Origin: JAJRQY01 sp965224435
GTDB taxonomy: Bacteria; Actinomycetota; Acidimicrobiia; Acidimicrobiales; SZUA-35
NCBI GenBank assembly: GCA_965224435.1
Contig: OZ245048.1
Location: 310,001-374,000 of the forward strand
DNA length: 64,000 nt
Reading direction: 5' to 3'
Shown here: piece after piece, positions 17,416-26,253 of the stretch
Numbering within the stretch: the first letter of the stretch is position 1
Layout: each line of letters starts with the position of its first letter
Made by a program: the position numbers and the translations under genes
Notes under the pieces: generated by a model
The model's database searches: none
Told to the model about the DNA's origin: nothing
The model's input: the letters and a program-made list of their open reading frames with translations, nothing else

Positions 17416-18305
17416 TGGGCCAGAAAATTCACCCCTACGGTTTCCGGCTCGGAATCACCACCGACTGGAAGTCTCGCTGGATCGCCGATCGCCAGGAATA
17501 TCGCGATTACCTCCACGAGGATTCCGCCGTTCGTATCTACCTCATGGAGCAGTTGCCTAATGCGGCAATCAGCCGCATTGAGGTCGAGCGCACCCGAGAC
17601 AAGCTCCAGATTGACGTGCACACCGCTCGTCCCGGAATTGTCATTGGTCGTAAGGGCTCCGAAGCTGATCGCTTGCGCCAAGGTCTGACCAAGATCACTG
17701 GCAATCCACGGGTCAAGCTCAATATTGTCGAGATCAAGCAGCCTGAGCTGGATGCTGCTCTCATTGCTCAGGGTGTCGCCGATCAGCTCGCTGGTCGTAT
17801 GGCCTTCCGCCGAGCAATGAAGCGTGCGGTACAGAACGCCATGAAGGCAGGCGCCAAGGGCATCAAGATCCAAAGCTCTGGCCGCCTCGGTGGCGCCGAG
17901 ATGGGCCGCATCGAGTGGTACCGCGAGGGTCGAGTTCCACTCCACACCCTCCGAGCCGACATCGACTACGGCCTACGCGAGGCTCACACCACTGCCGGAC
18001 GAATCGGCGTAAAGGTATGGCTCTACAAGGGAGATATTCTTCCCTACAAGGCTTCAGCTGACAAGGCCACCAAGGAAGCAGCAATGGCCGTTGGCGATGC
18101 TGCCGGTCAGGCACCAATGCCCGTCGTTTCCTCGGCCCGCCGCCCCAAGCCTGCAGCAGCCGCTGTCGAAGGCCAAGAGCCAGCTCCACTGGTCAAAGAA
18201 GGCGATCCCGAATTCGAACGCCTCCTTGCCGAAGAGGAAGCCATCGAAGCCAGCCTCAAAGAAAAGGGCGGCAACGACAAGTTCCGTGAAGGAGATGATG
18301 GCTGA
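17415..18305 (+). CDS. rpsC: 30S ribosomal protein S3
   Basis: S3 forms part of the mRNA entry site and has helicase activity there. The 296 residues include the KH domain motif VIGRKGSEADRLR and the C-terminal WLYKGD segment. About 70 further residues are rich in alanine, glutamate and lysine and probably unstructured. It begins on the last base of the rplV stop. Confidence 0.97.
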   Translation: MGQKIHPYGFRLGITTDWKSRWIADRQEYRDYLHEDSAVRIYLMEQLPNAAISRIEVERTRDKLQIDVHTARPGIVIGRKGSEADRLRQGLTKITGNPRVKLNIVEIKQPELDAALIAQGVADQLAGRMAFRRAMKRAVQNAMKAGAKGIKIQSSGRLGGAEMGRIEWYREGRVPLHTLRADIDYGLREAHTTAGRIGVKVWLYKGDILPYKASADKATKEAAMAVGDAAGQAPMPVVSSARRPKPAAAAVEGQEPAPLVKEGDPEFERLLAEEEAIEASLKEKGGNDKFREGDDG

Positions 18306-18727
18306 TGCTGATGCCAAAGAAGGTCAAGCACCGTAAGCAGCATCGAGCGAAGCGCAGTGGCAAAGCCAAGGGCGCAACCACGGTATCGTTTGGTGAATAC
18401 GGCATCCAGGTACTGGAGCCGGCATGGATTTCAGCTCGCCAGATCGAGGCAGCTCGTATTGCCATGACTCGCCATATCAAGCGTGGCGGCAAGGTCTGGA
18501 TAAATGTTTTCCCCGACCGTCCCGTCACCGAGAAGCCAGCCGAAACCCGCATGGGATCAGGCAAAGGCAACGTCGAGCGTTGGATAGCCGTGGTCAAACC
18601 TGGCCGAGTCATCTTCGAGATGTCCTATCCAGACCCGGTCGTTGCCCATGAGGCCCTGAACCGGGCCATCCAGAAGCTGCCGGTCAAGGCCCGCATCATT
18701 ACTCGGGAGGTCGGCTTCGATGACTGA
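18305..18727 (+). CDS. rplP: 50S ribosomal protein L16
   Basis: L16 helps shape the A-site region of the large subunit; 140 residues, MLMPKKVKHRKQHR onward, with GKGNVERW conserved. A second in-frame ATG at 18311 is possible, but the first matches the usual ML(I)P start. Confidence 0.96.
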   Translation: MLMPKKVKHRKQHRAKRSGKAKGATTVSFGEYGIQVLEPAWISARQIEAARIAMTRHIKRGGKVWINVFPDRPVTEKPAETRMGSGKGNVERWIAVVKPGRVIFEMSYPDPVVAHEALNRAIQKLPVKARIITREVGFDD

Positions 18728-18923
18728 TTCCACCGTCACTGATCAATCAGACGCAGAATTGGCTGAGGCACGCGCCGAATCCAAGCGTGAACTGTTCAAC
18801 CTCCGTTTCCAACTGGCTACGGGCCAACTTGAGAACAGCGCTCGGATCCCACAGGTCAAGCGCCAGGTTGCTCGTATCAACACCGAAATACGGGCTCGTG
18901 AGCTCGCTAAGCAGGAGTCTTAA
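18720..18923 (+). CDS. rpmC: 50S ribosomal protein L29
   Basis: L29 is a small two-helix protein at the tunnel exit. It has 67 residues, and ESKRELFNLRFQLATGQL is characteristic. It overlaps rplP by eight bases and rpsQ by one. Confidence 0.95.
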   Translation: MTDSTVTDQSDAELAEARAESKRELFNLRFQLATGQLENSARIPQVKRQVARINTEIRARELAKQES

Positions 18924-19204
18924 TGGCTACCGAAACAGAACAAACTGACACCGCTCGGCCGCGCCGCAAGGTGCGCGAGGGCGTCGTACTCTCGGCCAAG
19001 ATGGACAAGACAGTCGTTGTCGAAGTCACTCGCCGAAGCACGCACCCTCAGTACTCCAAGACGGTCCAGTCGCACACTCGCTACTACGCCCACGATGAGG
19101 AAAACACCCTCAAAGAAGGCGACAAGGTACGGATCGTGGAAACCAAGCCACTCTCCAAACTCAAGCGCTGGCGGCTGCTGGAAATTTTGGAGCGAGCAAG
19201 ATGA
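18923..19204 (+). CDS. rpsQ: 30S ribosomal protein S17
   Basis: S17 is an early 16S rRNA binder with an OB fold. It has 93 residues, including VVLSAKMDKTVVVEV and the basic LSKLKRWRLLEI end. Start and stop overlap the neighbouring genes. Confidence 0.96.
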   Translation: MATETEQTDTARPRRKVREGVVLSAKMDKTVVVEVTRRSTHPQYSKTVQSHTRYYAHDEENTLKEGDKVRIVETKPLSKLKRWRLLEILERAR

Positions 19205-19569
19205 TCCAACAGGAATCCCGGCTCAAGATCGCCGACAACAGTGGTGCACGCGAAGTGCTATGCATCAAGGTTCTTGGTGGCTCCAAGCGTCGCTACGCAT
19301 CCATTGGTGACGTCTTTGTCGCCACCATCAAGGATGCGGTACCCGGTGCTGCAGTCAAAAAGGGCGAGGTCGTTCGCTGCGTCGTCGTTCGAACCAAGAA
19401 GGAAAAGCGTCGTGCAGACGGCAGCTACATCCGCTTTGACGAGAATGCCGCGGTGCTCATAAATGAGAACCGTCAACCTCGTGGCACTCGAATCTTTGGC
19501 CCTGTTGGGCGAGAGCTTCGTGACAAGAAGTTCATGCGTATTGTTTCACTCGCTCCGGAGGTGATCTGA
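19201..19569 (+). CDS. rplN: 50S ribosomal protein L14
   Basis: L14 forms an intersubunit bridge and binds the silencing factor RsfS. It has 122 residues, MIQQESRLKIADNSGAREV to the end, a standard length. It overlaps rpsQ by four bases and rplX by one. Confidence 0.97.
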   Translation: MIQQESRLKIADNSGAREVLCIKVLGGSKRRYASIGDVFVATIKDAVPGAAVKKGEVVRCVVVRTKKEKRRADGSYIRFDENAAVLINENRQPRGTRIFGPVGRELRDKKFMRIVSLAPEVI

Positions 19570-19892
19570 TGAAGGTAAGAAAAGGTGACCGAGTCGAGAT
19601 CCTGGCCGGTAAAGATCGTGGCAAGCAAAGCACGATCAGCGCTGCCTTCCCGGAGACGGGCAAGGTAACAGTCGAGGGTTACAACATCGTCAAGCGACAC
19701 ACCCGGGCAACCTCTGCTGAGGATCCCGGAGGCATTGTTGACAAGGAGATGCCAATGGACGCATCCAATGTCGCCGTGCTGAGCCCAAGCGATGACAAGC
19801 GAACCCGTGTTGGCTACAAGGTCAATGATGATGGCACGAAGGTCCGAGTATGTAAGCGGACTGGTGCAGAGATCCCGGAGGCCGAGGCATGA
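19569..19892 (+). CDS. rplX: 50S ribosomal protein L24
   Basis: L24 starts large-subunit assembly; 107 residues with the KOW motif GDRVEILAGKDRGKQ at the N-terminus. It overlaps rplE by four bases. Confidence 0.96.
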   Translation: MKVRKGDRVEILAGKDRGKQSTISAAFPETGKVTVEGYNIVKRHTRATSAEDPGGIVDKEMPMDASNVAVLSPSDDKRTRVGYKVNDDGTKVRVCKRTGAEIPEAEA

Positions 19893-20449
19893 GCACGGTT
19901 CCACGCCTAAAAGGCAAATACAACGACGAGGTTCGCAGTGCTCTCAAAGAAGAGCTTGAACTTCCGAACATCATGATGGTGCCCGGTCTGACGAAGATCG
20001 TGGTCAATATGGGTGTCGGCGATGCCCTGCAGAACTCCAAGTTACTGCAAGGTGCGACGGCCGACCTGGCCATGATCACCGGCCAGAAGGCCATCGTGAC
20101 CAAGGCCAAGAAGTCCATCGCTTCTTTCAAGCTCCGTGACGGCAACGCCATTGGCGCCAAGGTCACACTTCGAGGCGACAAGATGTGGGAGTTCTTCGAC
20201 CGTCTGGTGACGATCGCAATTCCCCGCATCCGCGACTTTCGAGGCCTCAACCCCCGCTCATTTGACGGCAACGGCAACTACACCTTTGGCCTCAATGAGC
20301 AACTCATGTTTCCCGAGATCGACTATGACAATGTCGATGTCACCCGCGGTATGGATATCACAATCGTGACCTCCGCCAAGACCAACGCCGAAGGCTACGC
20401 ATTGCTCAATGCCTTCGGTTTCCCGTTCCGAGATGGGCAGGCCCAGTAA
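19889..20449 (+). CDS. rplE: 50S ribosomal protein L5
   Basis: L5 binds 5S rRNA in the central protuberance; 186 residues with KIVVNMGVGDA and FDGNGNYTFGLNEQ conserved. It overlaps the next gene by one base. Confidence 0.97.
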   Translation: MSTVPRLKGKYNDEVRSALKEELELPNIMMVPGLTKIVVNMGVGDALQNSKLLQGATADLAMITGQKAIVTKAKKSIASFKLRDGNAIGAKVTLRGDKMWEFFDRLVTIAIPRIRDFRGLNPRSFDGNGNYTFGLNEQLMFPEIDYDNVDVTRGMDITIVTSAKTNAEGYALLNAFGFPFRDGQAQ

Positions 20450-20634
20450 TGGCAAAAAAGGCACTGATCGAAAAGCAAAAGAAGACACCGAAGTTCAAGG
20501 TACGGGGCTATACCCGTTGCCAGAAATGCGGTCGTCCGAAAGCGGTCTATCGCCGCTTCGGCCTGTGTCGAATTTGTTTCCGTGACATGGCTCACGCTGG
20601 GGAAATCCCTGGTGTGACCAAGGCGAGCTGGTAG
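20449..20634 (+). CDS. rpsZ: 30S ribosomal protein S14, zinc-binding type
   Basis: S14 of the short zinc (type Z) form; 61 residues with two CxxC pairs, CQKC and CRIC, that hold one zinc ion. The stop codon region also contains the AGGAGG ribosome binding site of rpsH. Confidence 0.96.
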   Translation: MAKKALIEKQKKTPKFKVRGYTRCQKCGRPKAVYRRFGLCRICFRDMAHAGEIPGVTKASW

Positions 20635-20646
20635 GAGGATTTTCAC

Positions 20647-21051
20647 ATGACAATGACAGATCCAATTGCCGACATGCTTACCCGAGTCCGCAACGCCAAT
20701 ATTGCGATGCATGACGAGGTCACCATGCCCTCATCCAAGCTCAAGGAGGCTCTCGCCGAAGTCCTTCATAGTGAGGGCTACATCAGCTCCTTCACTTCTG
20801 AAGATTCCGAGAGTTCCCCAGGTCGAAAGCTGACCATCACGATGAAGTACTCACCAGAGCGTGAGCGTGTCATCAGTGGAATTCAGCGTATTTCCAAGCC
20901 GGGACTGCGCATTTACAAGAAGTCCGACGAAATCCCACGAGTGCTTGGTGGACTCGGCATTGCCGTTCTATCCACCAGCAAGGGCCTTGTCACCGACCGA
21001 GAGGCCCGCAAGGGCAAGGTTGGCGGCGAAGTGCTCTGCTACGTCTGGTAG
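20647..21051 (+). CDS. rpsH: 30S ribosomal protein S8
   Basis: S8 binds the central 16S domain and is the classic translational repressor of the spc operon in enterobacteria. It has 134 residues, including MTDPIADMLTRVRNAN and GIAVLSTSKGLVTDREAR. It follows rpsZ by 12 bases, with AGGAGG overlapping the rpsZ stop. Confidence 0.97.
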   Translation: MTMTDPIADMLTRVRNANIAMHDEVTMPSSKLKEALAEVLHSEGYISSFTSEDSESSPGRKLTITMKYSPERERVISGIQRISKPGLRIYKKSDEIPRVLGGLGIAVLSTSKGLVTDREARKGKVGGEVLCYVW

Positions 21052-21057
21052 GCCGAC

Positions 21058-21597
21058 ATGTCACGTATTGGTAACGCAAGTATTACGGTGCCCAAGGGTG
21101 TCGAAGTCAGTGTCTCCGGAAGCAAGGTTTCGGTTAAGGGACCCAAGGGCGAACTCGCCATTGACCTTCCTGATCTGATCTCGGCCTCGGTCGAGGAGAA
21201 CGTCGTCACCGTGAGTCGTGAAAACGACGAGCGTCAGGCGAAGGCTCTGCATGGTCTGAACCGCTCCCTGGTCAACAATATGATCATCGGAGTCGATCAA
21301 GGCTTCCGCAAGGACCTGGAGATTGTTGGAGTCGGCTATCGCGCCGCCGCCAAAGGGCCAGCCAAGATCGAGCTCGCACTCGGCTTCAGCCACTCGATCA
21401 CGGTCGAAGCTCCAGATGGCATTACTTTCGATGTCCCGGAGCCAACCAAGATCGGTGTCATCGGCATCGACAAGCAGGCAGTCGGCCAAGTGGCCGCAAC
21501 GATTCGTGCCTATCGCAAGCCCGAGCCTTACAAGGGCAAGGGTGTGCGCTACGCCGGCGAGCACGTTGTTCGCAAGGCCGGAAAGGCTGGCAAGTAG
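21058..21597 (+). CDS. rplF: 50S ribosomal protein L6
   Basis: L6 lies near the factor-binding site; 179 residues with two tandem folds and the conserved C-terminal PEPYKGKGVRYAGE. Confidence 0.97.
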   Translation: MSRIGNASITVPKGVEVSVSGSKVSVKGPKGELAIDLPDLISASVEENVVTVSRENDERQAKALHGLNRSLVNNMIIGVDQGFRKDLEIVGVGYRAAAKGPAKIELALGFSHSITVEAPDGITFDVPEPTKIGVIGIDKQAVGQVAATIRAYRKPEPYKGKGVRYAGEHVVRKAGKAGK

Positions 21598-21599
21598 TC

Positions 21600-21962
21600 A
21601 TGACCAAGAAGACCAATCCCCAGCACGCGGCCCGGGTTCGACGCCAATTCCGTGTTCGCAAGAAGGTCAACGGAACCGCCGAGCGTCCTCGTTTGGCCGT
21701 CTTCCGTTCCAACAAGCACATCAGCTGCCAGGTCATCGACGATGTCACTGGTCGCACCCTCGCTGCTGCCTCAACCTACGAGAAAGATCTTCGGTCTGAC
21801 TCTGGTTCGATGGTTGGAGCTAAAGCCGTCGGCACCCTTATTGGTGAGCGTGCCCAAGCCGCCGGTGTCACACTGGCTGTCTTTGATCGTGGTGGAAACA
21901 AGTACCACGGCCGAATTGCCGCACTCGCCGATGCCGCCCGCGAAGCCGGCCTGAAGTTCTAG
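21600..21962 (+). CDS. rplR: 50S ribosomal protein L18
   Basis: L18 binds 5S rRNA together with L5; 120 residues with RPRLAVFRSNKHI and the usual C-terminal HGRIAALADAAREAGLKF. It begins two bases after rplF. Confidence 0.97.
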   Translation: MTKKTNPQHAARVRRQFRVRKKVNGTAERPRLAVFRSNKHISCQVIDDVTGRTLAAASTYEKDLRSDSGSMVGAKAVGTLIGERAQAAGVTLAVFDRGGNKYHGRIAALADAAREAGLKF

Positions 21963-21971
21963 GAGCAAAGA

Positions 21972-22550
21972 ATGGCCAACGAACGAAATGACAGAAACGA
22001 TCGTGGTGACGGACGCGAGTCCCGAGTCATCACCATCAACCGTGTAGCAAAGGTCGTCAAAGGCGGCCGTCGCTTCTCCTTCACCGCTCTGGTGGTGCTT
22101 GGTGATGGCAACGGTCGTGTTGGACTGGGCTACGGCAAAGCCAAAGAGGTGCCCCTCGCCATCCAGAAGGGGTCCGAAGAAGCTCGCAAGCTGATGTTCG
22201 ACGTGCCAATGGCCGGCGGAACTATCACCCATCAGATCATTGGTATCTGTGGTGCTGGCCGGGTACTGCTTAAGCCTGCCGCTCGTGGTACCGGAGTCAT
22301 CGCCGGTGGTGCTGCTCGTGCCATCCTCGAAGAAGCCGGTGTGCACGACGTGATTTGTAAGTCGCTGGGTTCAGCCAACCAGATCAACGTCGCCCGGGCC
22401 ACTATTGATGCCCTCTCTAGCTTGAAGCGCCCAGACGAGATTGCTCGTCTTCGTGGTCTCGATGCATCCGACTTCACCCCCAAGGGATTGTTGGATGCAT
22501 ACAACGAGACCAAGCGTGGACCAGCTCCTGATCCAGTCGAGGTCAAGTAA
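21972..22550 (+). CDS. rpsE: 30S ribosomal protein S5
   Basis: S5 acts at the mRNA entry channel and in decoding accuracy; 192 residues with the VVLGDGNGRVGLGYGKAKE segment. A charged N-terminus (NERNDRNDRGDGRE) precedes the fold. It overlaps rpmD by one base. Confidence 0.97.
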   Translation: MANERNDRNDRGDGRESRVITINRVAKVVKGGRRFSFTALVVLGDGNGRVGLGYGKAKEVPLAIQKGSEEARKLMFDVPMAGGTITHQIIGICGAGRVLLKPAARGTGVIAGGAARAILEEAGVHDVICKSLGSANQINVARATIDALSSLKRPDEIARLRGLDASDFTPKGLLDAYNETKRGPAPDPVEVK

Positions 22551-22729
22551 TGCCTGAACTCAAGGTAACCCAGGTCCGCTCATCCATCGGGACCAAGCCA
22601 AAGCAGCGAGGAACCCTGCGAGCGCTCGGACTTCGAGGAATCGGCAAGTCCAACGTTTTGACCGATGGGCCAGAACTCCAAGGCATGATTGCCCGAGTTC
22701 CTCACCTCATCAAAGTTGAGGAAGTCTGA
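22550..22729 (+). CDS. rpmD: 50S ribosomal protein L30
   Basis: This small gene lies exactly between rpsE and rplO and overlaps each by one base. It encodes 59 residues, beginning MPELKVTQVRSSIG with the L30 hallmark RGTLRALGLRGIGKSN. The position and motif make the call secure. Confidence 0.95.
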   Translation: MPELKVTQVRSSIGTKPKQRGTLRALGLRGIGKSNVLTDGPELQGMIARVPHLIKVEEV

Positions 22730-23214
22730 TGAAGATTCATGATCTCCAGCCACCGGCTGGATCCAACCGCCGTGGCAAGCGCAAAGGTCGCGGTATTGCG
22801 GGTAAGGGCGGCAAGACCGCTGGCCGTGGTACCAAGGGTCAGAAGGCGCGTAACACCGTCCGTCTTGGCTTCGAAGGTGGTCAGTCTCCACTCCAGCAGC
22901 GTCTTCCCAAGCTGCGTGGTTTCAAGAACCCCTTCCGCGTCGAGTATCAAGCCATCAACCTTGACACCATTTCTGAGAGCGGCCTCTCCGAGGTCACCCC
23001 CGATGCCCTCTTCGAGCTCAGCCTCGTTGGTAAGGGAAACCTGATCAAGGTTCTTGGTCGTGGTGAACTCTCCGGAGCCGTCACCGTCAAGGCCCACGCC
23101 TTCTCCAAGTCCGCCGAAGAGGCCATTGCTGCTGCCGGCGGAACAATCGAGAAGATTCCACTTCCATTCTCCGTGCGCCCGCCTTCATCTGGCAACCAGC
23201 ACATGAACCGCTGA
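22729..23214 (+). CDS. rplO: 50S ribosomal protein L15
   Basis: L15 is a late-assembly protein of 161 residues; the N-terminus has the usual KIHDLQPPAGSNRRGKRKGRG and the glycine-rich GKGGKTAGRGTKGQKAR arm. Its stop codon lies inside the first of three hairpins that precede secY. Confidence 0.97.
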   Translation: MKIHDLQPPAGSNRRGKRKGRGIAGKGGKTAGRGTKGQKARNTVRLGFEGGQSPLQQRLPKLRGFKNPFRVEYQAINLDTISESGLSEVTPDALFELSLVGKGNLIKVLGRGELSGAVTVKAHAFSKSAEEAIAAAGGTIEKIPLPFSVRPPSSGNQHMNR

Positions 23215-23320
23215 TCCATTTGTTGGATCACTGCTGAGCTAACGCTCAGATGCAGCTGGGTTACACTCCAGCACATCTTGCTATGAGGTCTGCGGCCCAG
23301 GGCATTGCCCTGGGCCGCAG
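23212..23320 (+). promoter_or_regulatory. Three tandem hairpins in the rplO-secY gap
   Basis: Perfect stems are TGATCCA/TGGATCA (23212-23230, seven base pairs, including the rplO stop), CTGAGC/GCTCAG (23234-23249) and a 14-bp stem with a three-base loop (23290-23303 with 23307-23320). None has a T-run. The last ends 29 bases before the secY start. They may lower or time secY expression relative to the ribosomal genes or mark a processing site. No convincing promoter is visible. Confidence 0.6.
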
Positions 23321-23349
23321 CCGAATACAAACCCCCAAGAGGTCACTTC

Positions 23350-24666
23350 GTGTCAACCCTTCGAAACGTTCTCCGAACACCAGAGCTGCGGAACAAGATC
23401 CTGTTCACGCTGGCCATGCTGGCGCTCTATCGCCTTGGCGCCCAGATCCCATCTCCTGGTGTCAACCTGGATGCAGTTAAGGCCCTGCGCGATAGTACCG
23501 ACGAGAGCGGCGGCGGGATCTTTAGCTATCTCAGTGTGTTCGGCGGTGGTCTCGGAACGCTGAGCTTGTTCTCACTTGGCATTCTCCCGTACATCACCAG
23601 CTCGATCATTATCCAGATCTTGACCGTTGCTATTCCCAAGTTGGAGGAATGGCAAGCTCAAGGCTCGGTCGGCCAACGAAAGATCACCCAGTGGACGCGC
23701 TATATCGCCATCATTTTGGCCTTGGTGCAGAGCACGGGAACGGTATTCCTGATCAATCGAAACCCTGAGCAGTTCTACGGCACCCCAATCCAGATGTTCC
23801 CCGATGGTGGCGCCTTCCGTATCTTGCTGGCGGTCATGTGCATGGTCACCGGTGCCGCGGTCCTGATGTGGATGGGCGAGATGATCTCCCAGAAGGGTCT
23901 GGGCAACGGAATGTCAGTGCTGATTTTCGCATCGGTTGTTTCATCGCTTCCCGGCCTGATGATCACGATCAGGCAGCTCAAGGGCTGGGTCGGTGTGGTC
24001 GTCGCCCTTGCTTTCTTCCTGATGCTGTGCGCTGGCATCGTCTTTGTTGAGCAGGGTCAGCGTCGAATCCCCGTCAAGTTCGCTAAGCGGGTGGTTGGAC
24101 GCAAGCAATACGGCGGCAATAACACCTATATCCCACTCAAGGTCAACCAGGCCGGTGTCATCCCCGTCATCTTCGCCTCGTCGCTGCTCCAGCTTCCGAC
24201 CTTGCTGGTCAATGTGTTGCCGACCAATGCCACAGGCACCAGTTGGGGTGATTCGGTTCGAACGTTCATCAACGAGAATCTGTTTGCCGCTGACCGCCTT
24301 GGCTACATCCTGGTCTTTGGTTTCCTCATTGTTGGCTTTGCCTATTTCTACAACACCATTGCCTTCGACCCGGTCAAGCGGGCTGACGAACTCCGGAAGT
24401 CTGGGGGCTTTGTTCCCGGTATCCGCCCTGGGCCTCAGACCGAACTCCATCTGGGCAAGATTCTGAACCGGATCACCTTGCCCGGTGCGTTGTTCTTGGC
24501 TCTTGTTGCCCTCATCCCCTCTGCCGCTTTGGCTCGGGCCCTCGGTAGTAGCAATATTGGCTTCTCTGGTGTCTCGATCTTGATCGCCGTTGGTGTGGCA
24601 TTGGAAATGATGAAGCAGATTGATAGCCAGCTCATGAGTCGAAACTATGAGGGTTTCCTGAAATAG
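23350..24666 (+). CDS. secY: Preprotein translocase subunit SecY
   Basis: SecY is the ten-helix protein-conducting channel of the Sec pathway. I set the start at the GTG at 23350 (MSTLRNVLRTPELRNKILFT), because an AGAGG site precedes it; an upstream ATG at 23305 lies inside the hairpin. That gives 438 residues. Conserved features include the plug region after helix 1, QKGLGNGMS, and the cytoplasmic loop with FVPGIRPG. Confidence 0.96.
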   Translation: MSTLRNVLRTPELRNKILFTLAMLALYRLGAQIPSPGVNLDAVKALRDSTDESGGGIFSYLSVFGGGLGTLSLFSLGILPYITSSIIIQILTVAIPKLEEWQAQGSVGQRKITQWTRYIAIILALVQSTGTVFLINRNPEQFYGTPIQMFPDGGAFRILLAVMCMVTGAAVLMWMGEMISQKGLGNGMSVLIFASVVSSLPGLMITIRQLKGWVGVVVALAFFLMLCAGIVFVEQGQRRIPVKFAKRVVGRKQYGGNNTYIPLKVNQAGVIPVIFASSLLQLPTLLVNVLPTNATGTSWGDSVRTFINENLFAADRLGYILVFGFLIVGFAYFYNTIAFDPVKRADELRKSGGFVPGIRPGPQTELHLGKILNRITLPGALFLALVALIPSAALARALGSSNIGFSGVSILIAVGVALEMMKQIDSQLMSRNYEGFLK

Positions 24667-24890
24667 CAGGCACGCAGTGCAGGCACGTCGTGCTAGTTGC
24701 TACGTGGCCATAGCACGAGCGGTCAGGCCTAGTCATGGGACCACAGGCCTAAAGTAAGGGTCACCGAAATTGGGTTATCTTCCACAAGAATTGCCCAGGG
24801 GTGGACTTCTTGCCCTTGATCTGTCAACGTAACCTACTCATCTCGGTCGCTAGGCGAGTGCCTGAGTGTTCTTGTTCAAGGAGTCGTTCA

Positions 24891-25481
24891 ATGTCGAACC
24901 CCATCCGTCTGGTTATCTTCGGTCGTCAAGGCGCCGGTAAGGGCACCCAGTGCGCGCACCTGGTAGCTCGCTATGGCGTCGCCCACATCTCTACTGGCGA
25001 CATGCTGCGTGGAGCAGTTGCGGCTGGTAGTGAGATGGGCTTGATGGCCAAGGCCGTGATGGACGCTGGTGATCTAGTCAGCGACGAGATCATCAACGGC
25101 ATTGTCCGTGAACGTCTGGCCGAAGATGATGTCAATACTGCTGGCTTTGTCCTAGATGGTTATCCGAGGACCATTGGTCAGGCCGAAGTCTTGATGGACA
25201 TTCTTGGTGAGAGCCCACTGCATGCCGTGGTCAACTTGGACGTTCCGCTGGAAGAAGTAACTTCTCGCATGAAGGCCCGTGGCAGGGCCGATGACACCGA
25301 CGAGGGCATCGCCCGCCGTCTTGCGCTATACGAGCAGGAGACCTCCCCAGTTCTCAACTGGTTCGCCGAGCGTGACCTGTTGGTGACCGTTGATGGTTTT
25401 TCCGAGGAAGATGTGGTGGCCAATCGCCTTGACGAAGCCGTCAACGCCGCAATCCTCGAAGCCTCTCCCAGCCAGGCCTAG
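24891..25481 (+). CDS. adk: Adenylate kinase
   Basis: This enzyme interconverts ATP plus AMP and two ADP. The P-loop GRQGAGKGTQ is at the N-terminus, and DGYPRTIGQAE holds the AMP-binding region. The LID is the short form without zinc cysteines (RMKARGRADDTDEGIARRL), as usual in actinobacteria. The start is the ATG at 24891 after CAAGGAG, giving 196 residues. About 220 bases separate it from secY, so a separate promoter is likely; TAACCT near 24831 could be its -10, with a weak -35. Confidence 0.95.
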   Translation: MSNPIRLVIFGRQGAGKGTQCAHLVARYGVAHISTGDMLRGAVAAGSEMGLMAKAVMDAGDLVSDEIINGIVRERLAEDDVNTAGFVLDGYPRTIGQAEVLMDILGESPLHAVVNLDVPLEEVTSRMKARGRADDTDEGIARRLALYEQETSPVLNWFAERDLLVTVDGFSEEDVVANRLDEAVNAAILEASPSQA

Positions 25482-25707
25482 CTAGCCACCTGCGCTCCAG
25501 TTCATCCCGGGTTCACGCCGTCGCAGCGAGCGGTCCCCGGCAGGCCGGTGCCAATGCCAGACTGCTCTGCCCGCGAGGAATGGTCGAGGAACGATCCAAC
25601 GGTCAGCCAAGATCACGATCGGTGGGAAGCCTCCTCCTTGGGAGGGACGTCGGGGGTAGGCCCTGTACCGAGGTCGTCTGACCTTTCGGGCCTGGCCAAT
25701 GTGGTGG
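25482..25707. other. Gene-free segment rich in inverted repeats after adk
   Basis: I find no open frame worth calling here. The segment contains CCGGC/GGCCGG, CCTCC/GGAGG and a compound stem AGGCCC...AGGTC-GTCT-GACCT...GGGCCT (about 25650-25693). It could be a structured RNA or a bidirectional terminator between adk and the opposing gene. It does not show the conserved cores of RNase P RNA or SRP RNA. Confidence 0.4.
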
Positions 25708-26253
25708 CTAGCGCTTCTTGGGTAGGAGCACGATGGTTGAGCAGTCTTCTATCAGCATGGCGATGCGTATTTGGCCGTCGGCTTCGCTGGCGATGAGCAC
25801 AAATGGGGTGATCCCATCCAGGGTGGCCCGTCCGTAGTCGGGCTCCGCAGTGCTGGCAGACGCTGAATCGTCGACTGGAGAACCTTGGGGTAGTGAATTG
25901 GCCAGCTTGGTTGACAAGTATTGGCGAACCAGGTCTTCGTCGGCTTCGGCCCGCAAGCCGAGTGGCGTCTTGATCTGGATCAAGACATTGCGCTCATGGC
26001 TCCAGAAAGCAGCCAATGAGTGCAGCATGTCGCCGACGTCAAAGGCTGGCTGGTCAGAAACTTCTGGTCTTGTCCCCACTTGAAACGTTGTCACGACTAC
26101 AAAGGTAGGAAACACCTGCGGAGGTGGGGTTTGGGACTTGTGAAGATCCTGTGCAGACAATTCGTGTCGATAGACACGAGTAACTTCAGATATTCGCTCG
26201 TTCCAAGCTAAACGAAGCGCTTGGCTGCTCACAATGCCAGGCAAACGGTCCAA
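25708..26253 (-). CDS. Hypothetical protein in the place of map
   Basis: This 181-residue open frame on the minus strand has plausible protein composition, with hydrophobic strands such as TFVVVTTFQVG, NVLIQIKTPLG and PFVLIASEADGQIRIAMLI. I recognise no family. The start is uncertain: TTG at 26253, or a GTG seven codons later. It lies opposite to all neighbours, between adk and infA, where methionine aminopeptidase (map) usually sits in actinobacteria. That suggests an insertion or rearrangement. Confidence 0.5.
   Translation of the reverse strand: MDRLPGIVSSQALRLAWNERISEVTRVYRHELSAQDLHKSQTPPPQVFPTFVVVTTFQVGTRPEVSDQPAFDVGDMLHSLAAFWSHERNVLIQIKTPLGLRAEADEDLVRQYLSTKLANSLPQGSPVDDSASASTAEPDYGRATLDGITPFVLIASEADGQIRIAMLIEDCSTIVLLPKKR

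Noticed and set aside
25490..25700. RNase P RNA or SRP RNA
   Set aside because: GAGGAA at 25574 recalls the RNase P core, but the rest of the motif and the 3' ACAGAA element are absent, and no SRP core GGTCAGG-type loop is seen.
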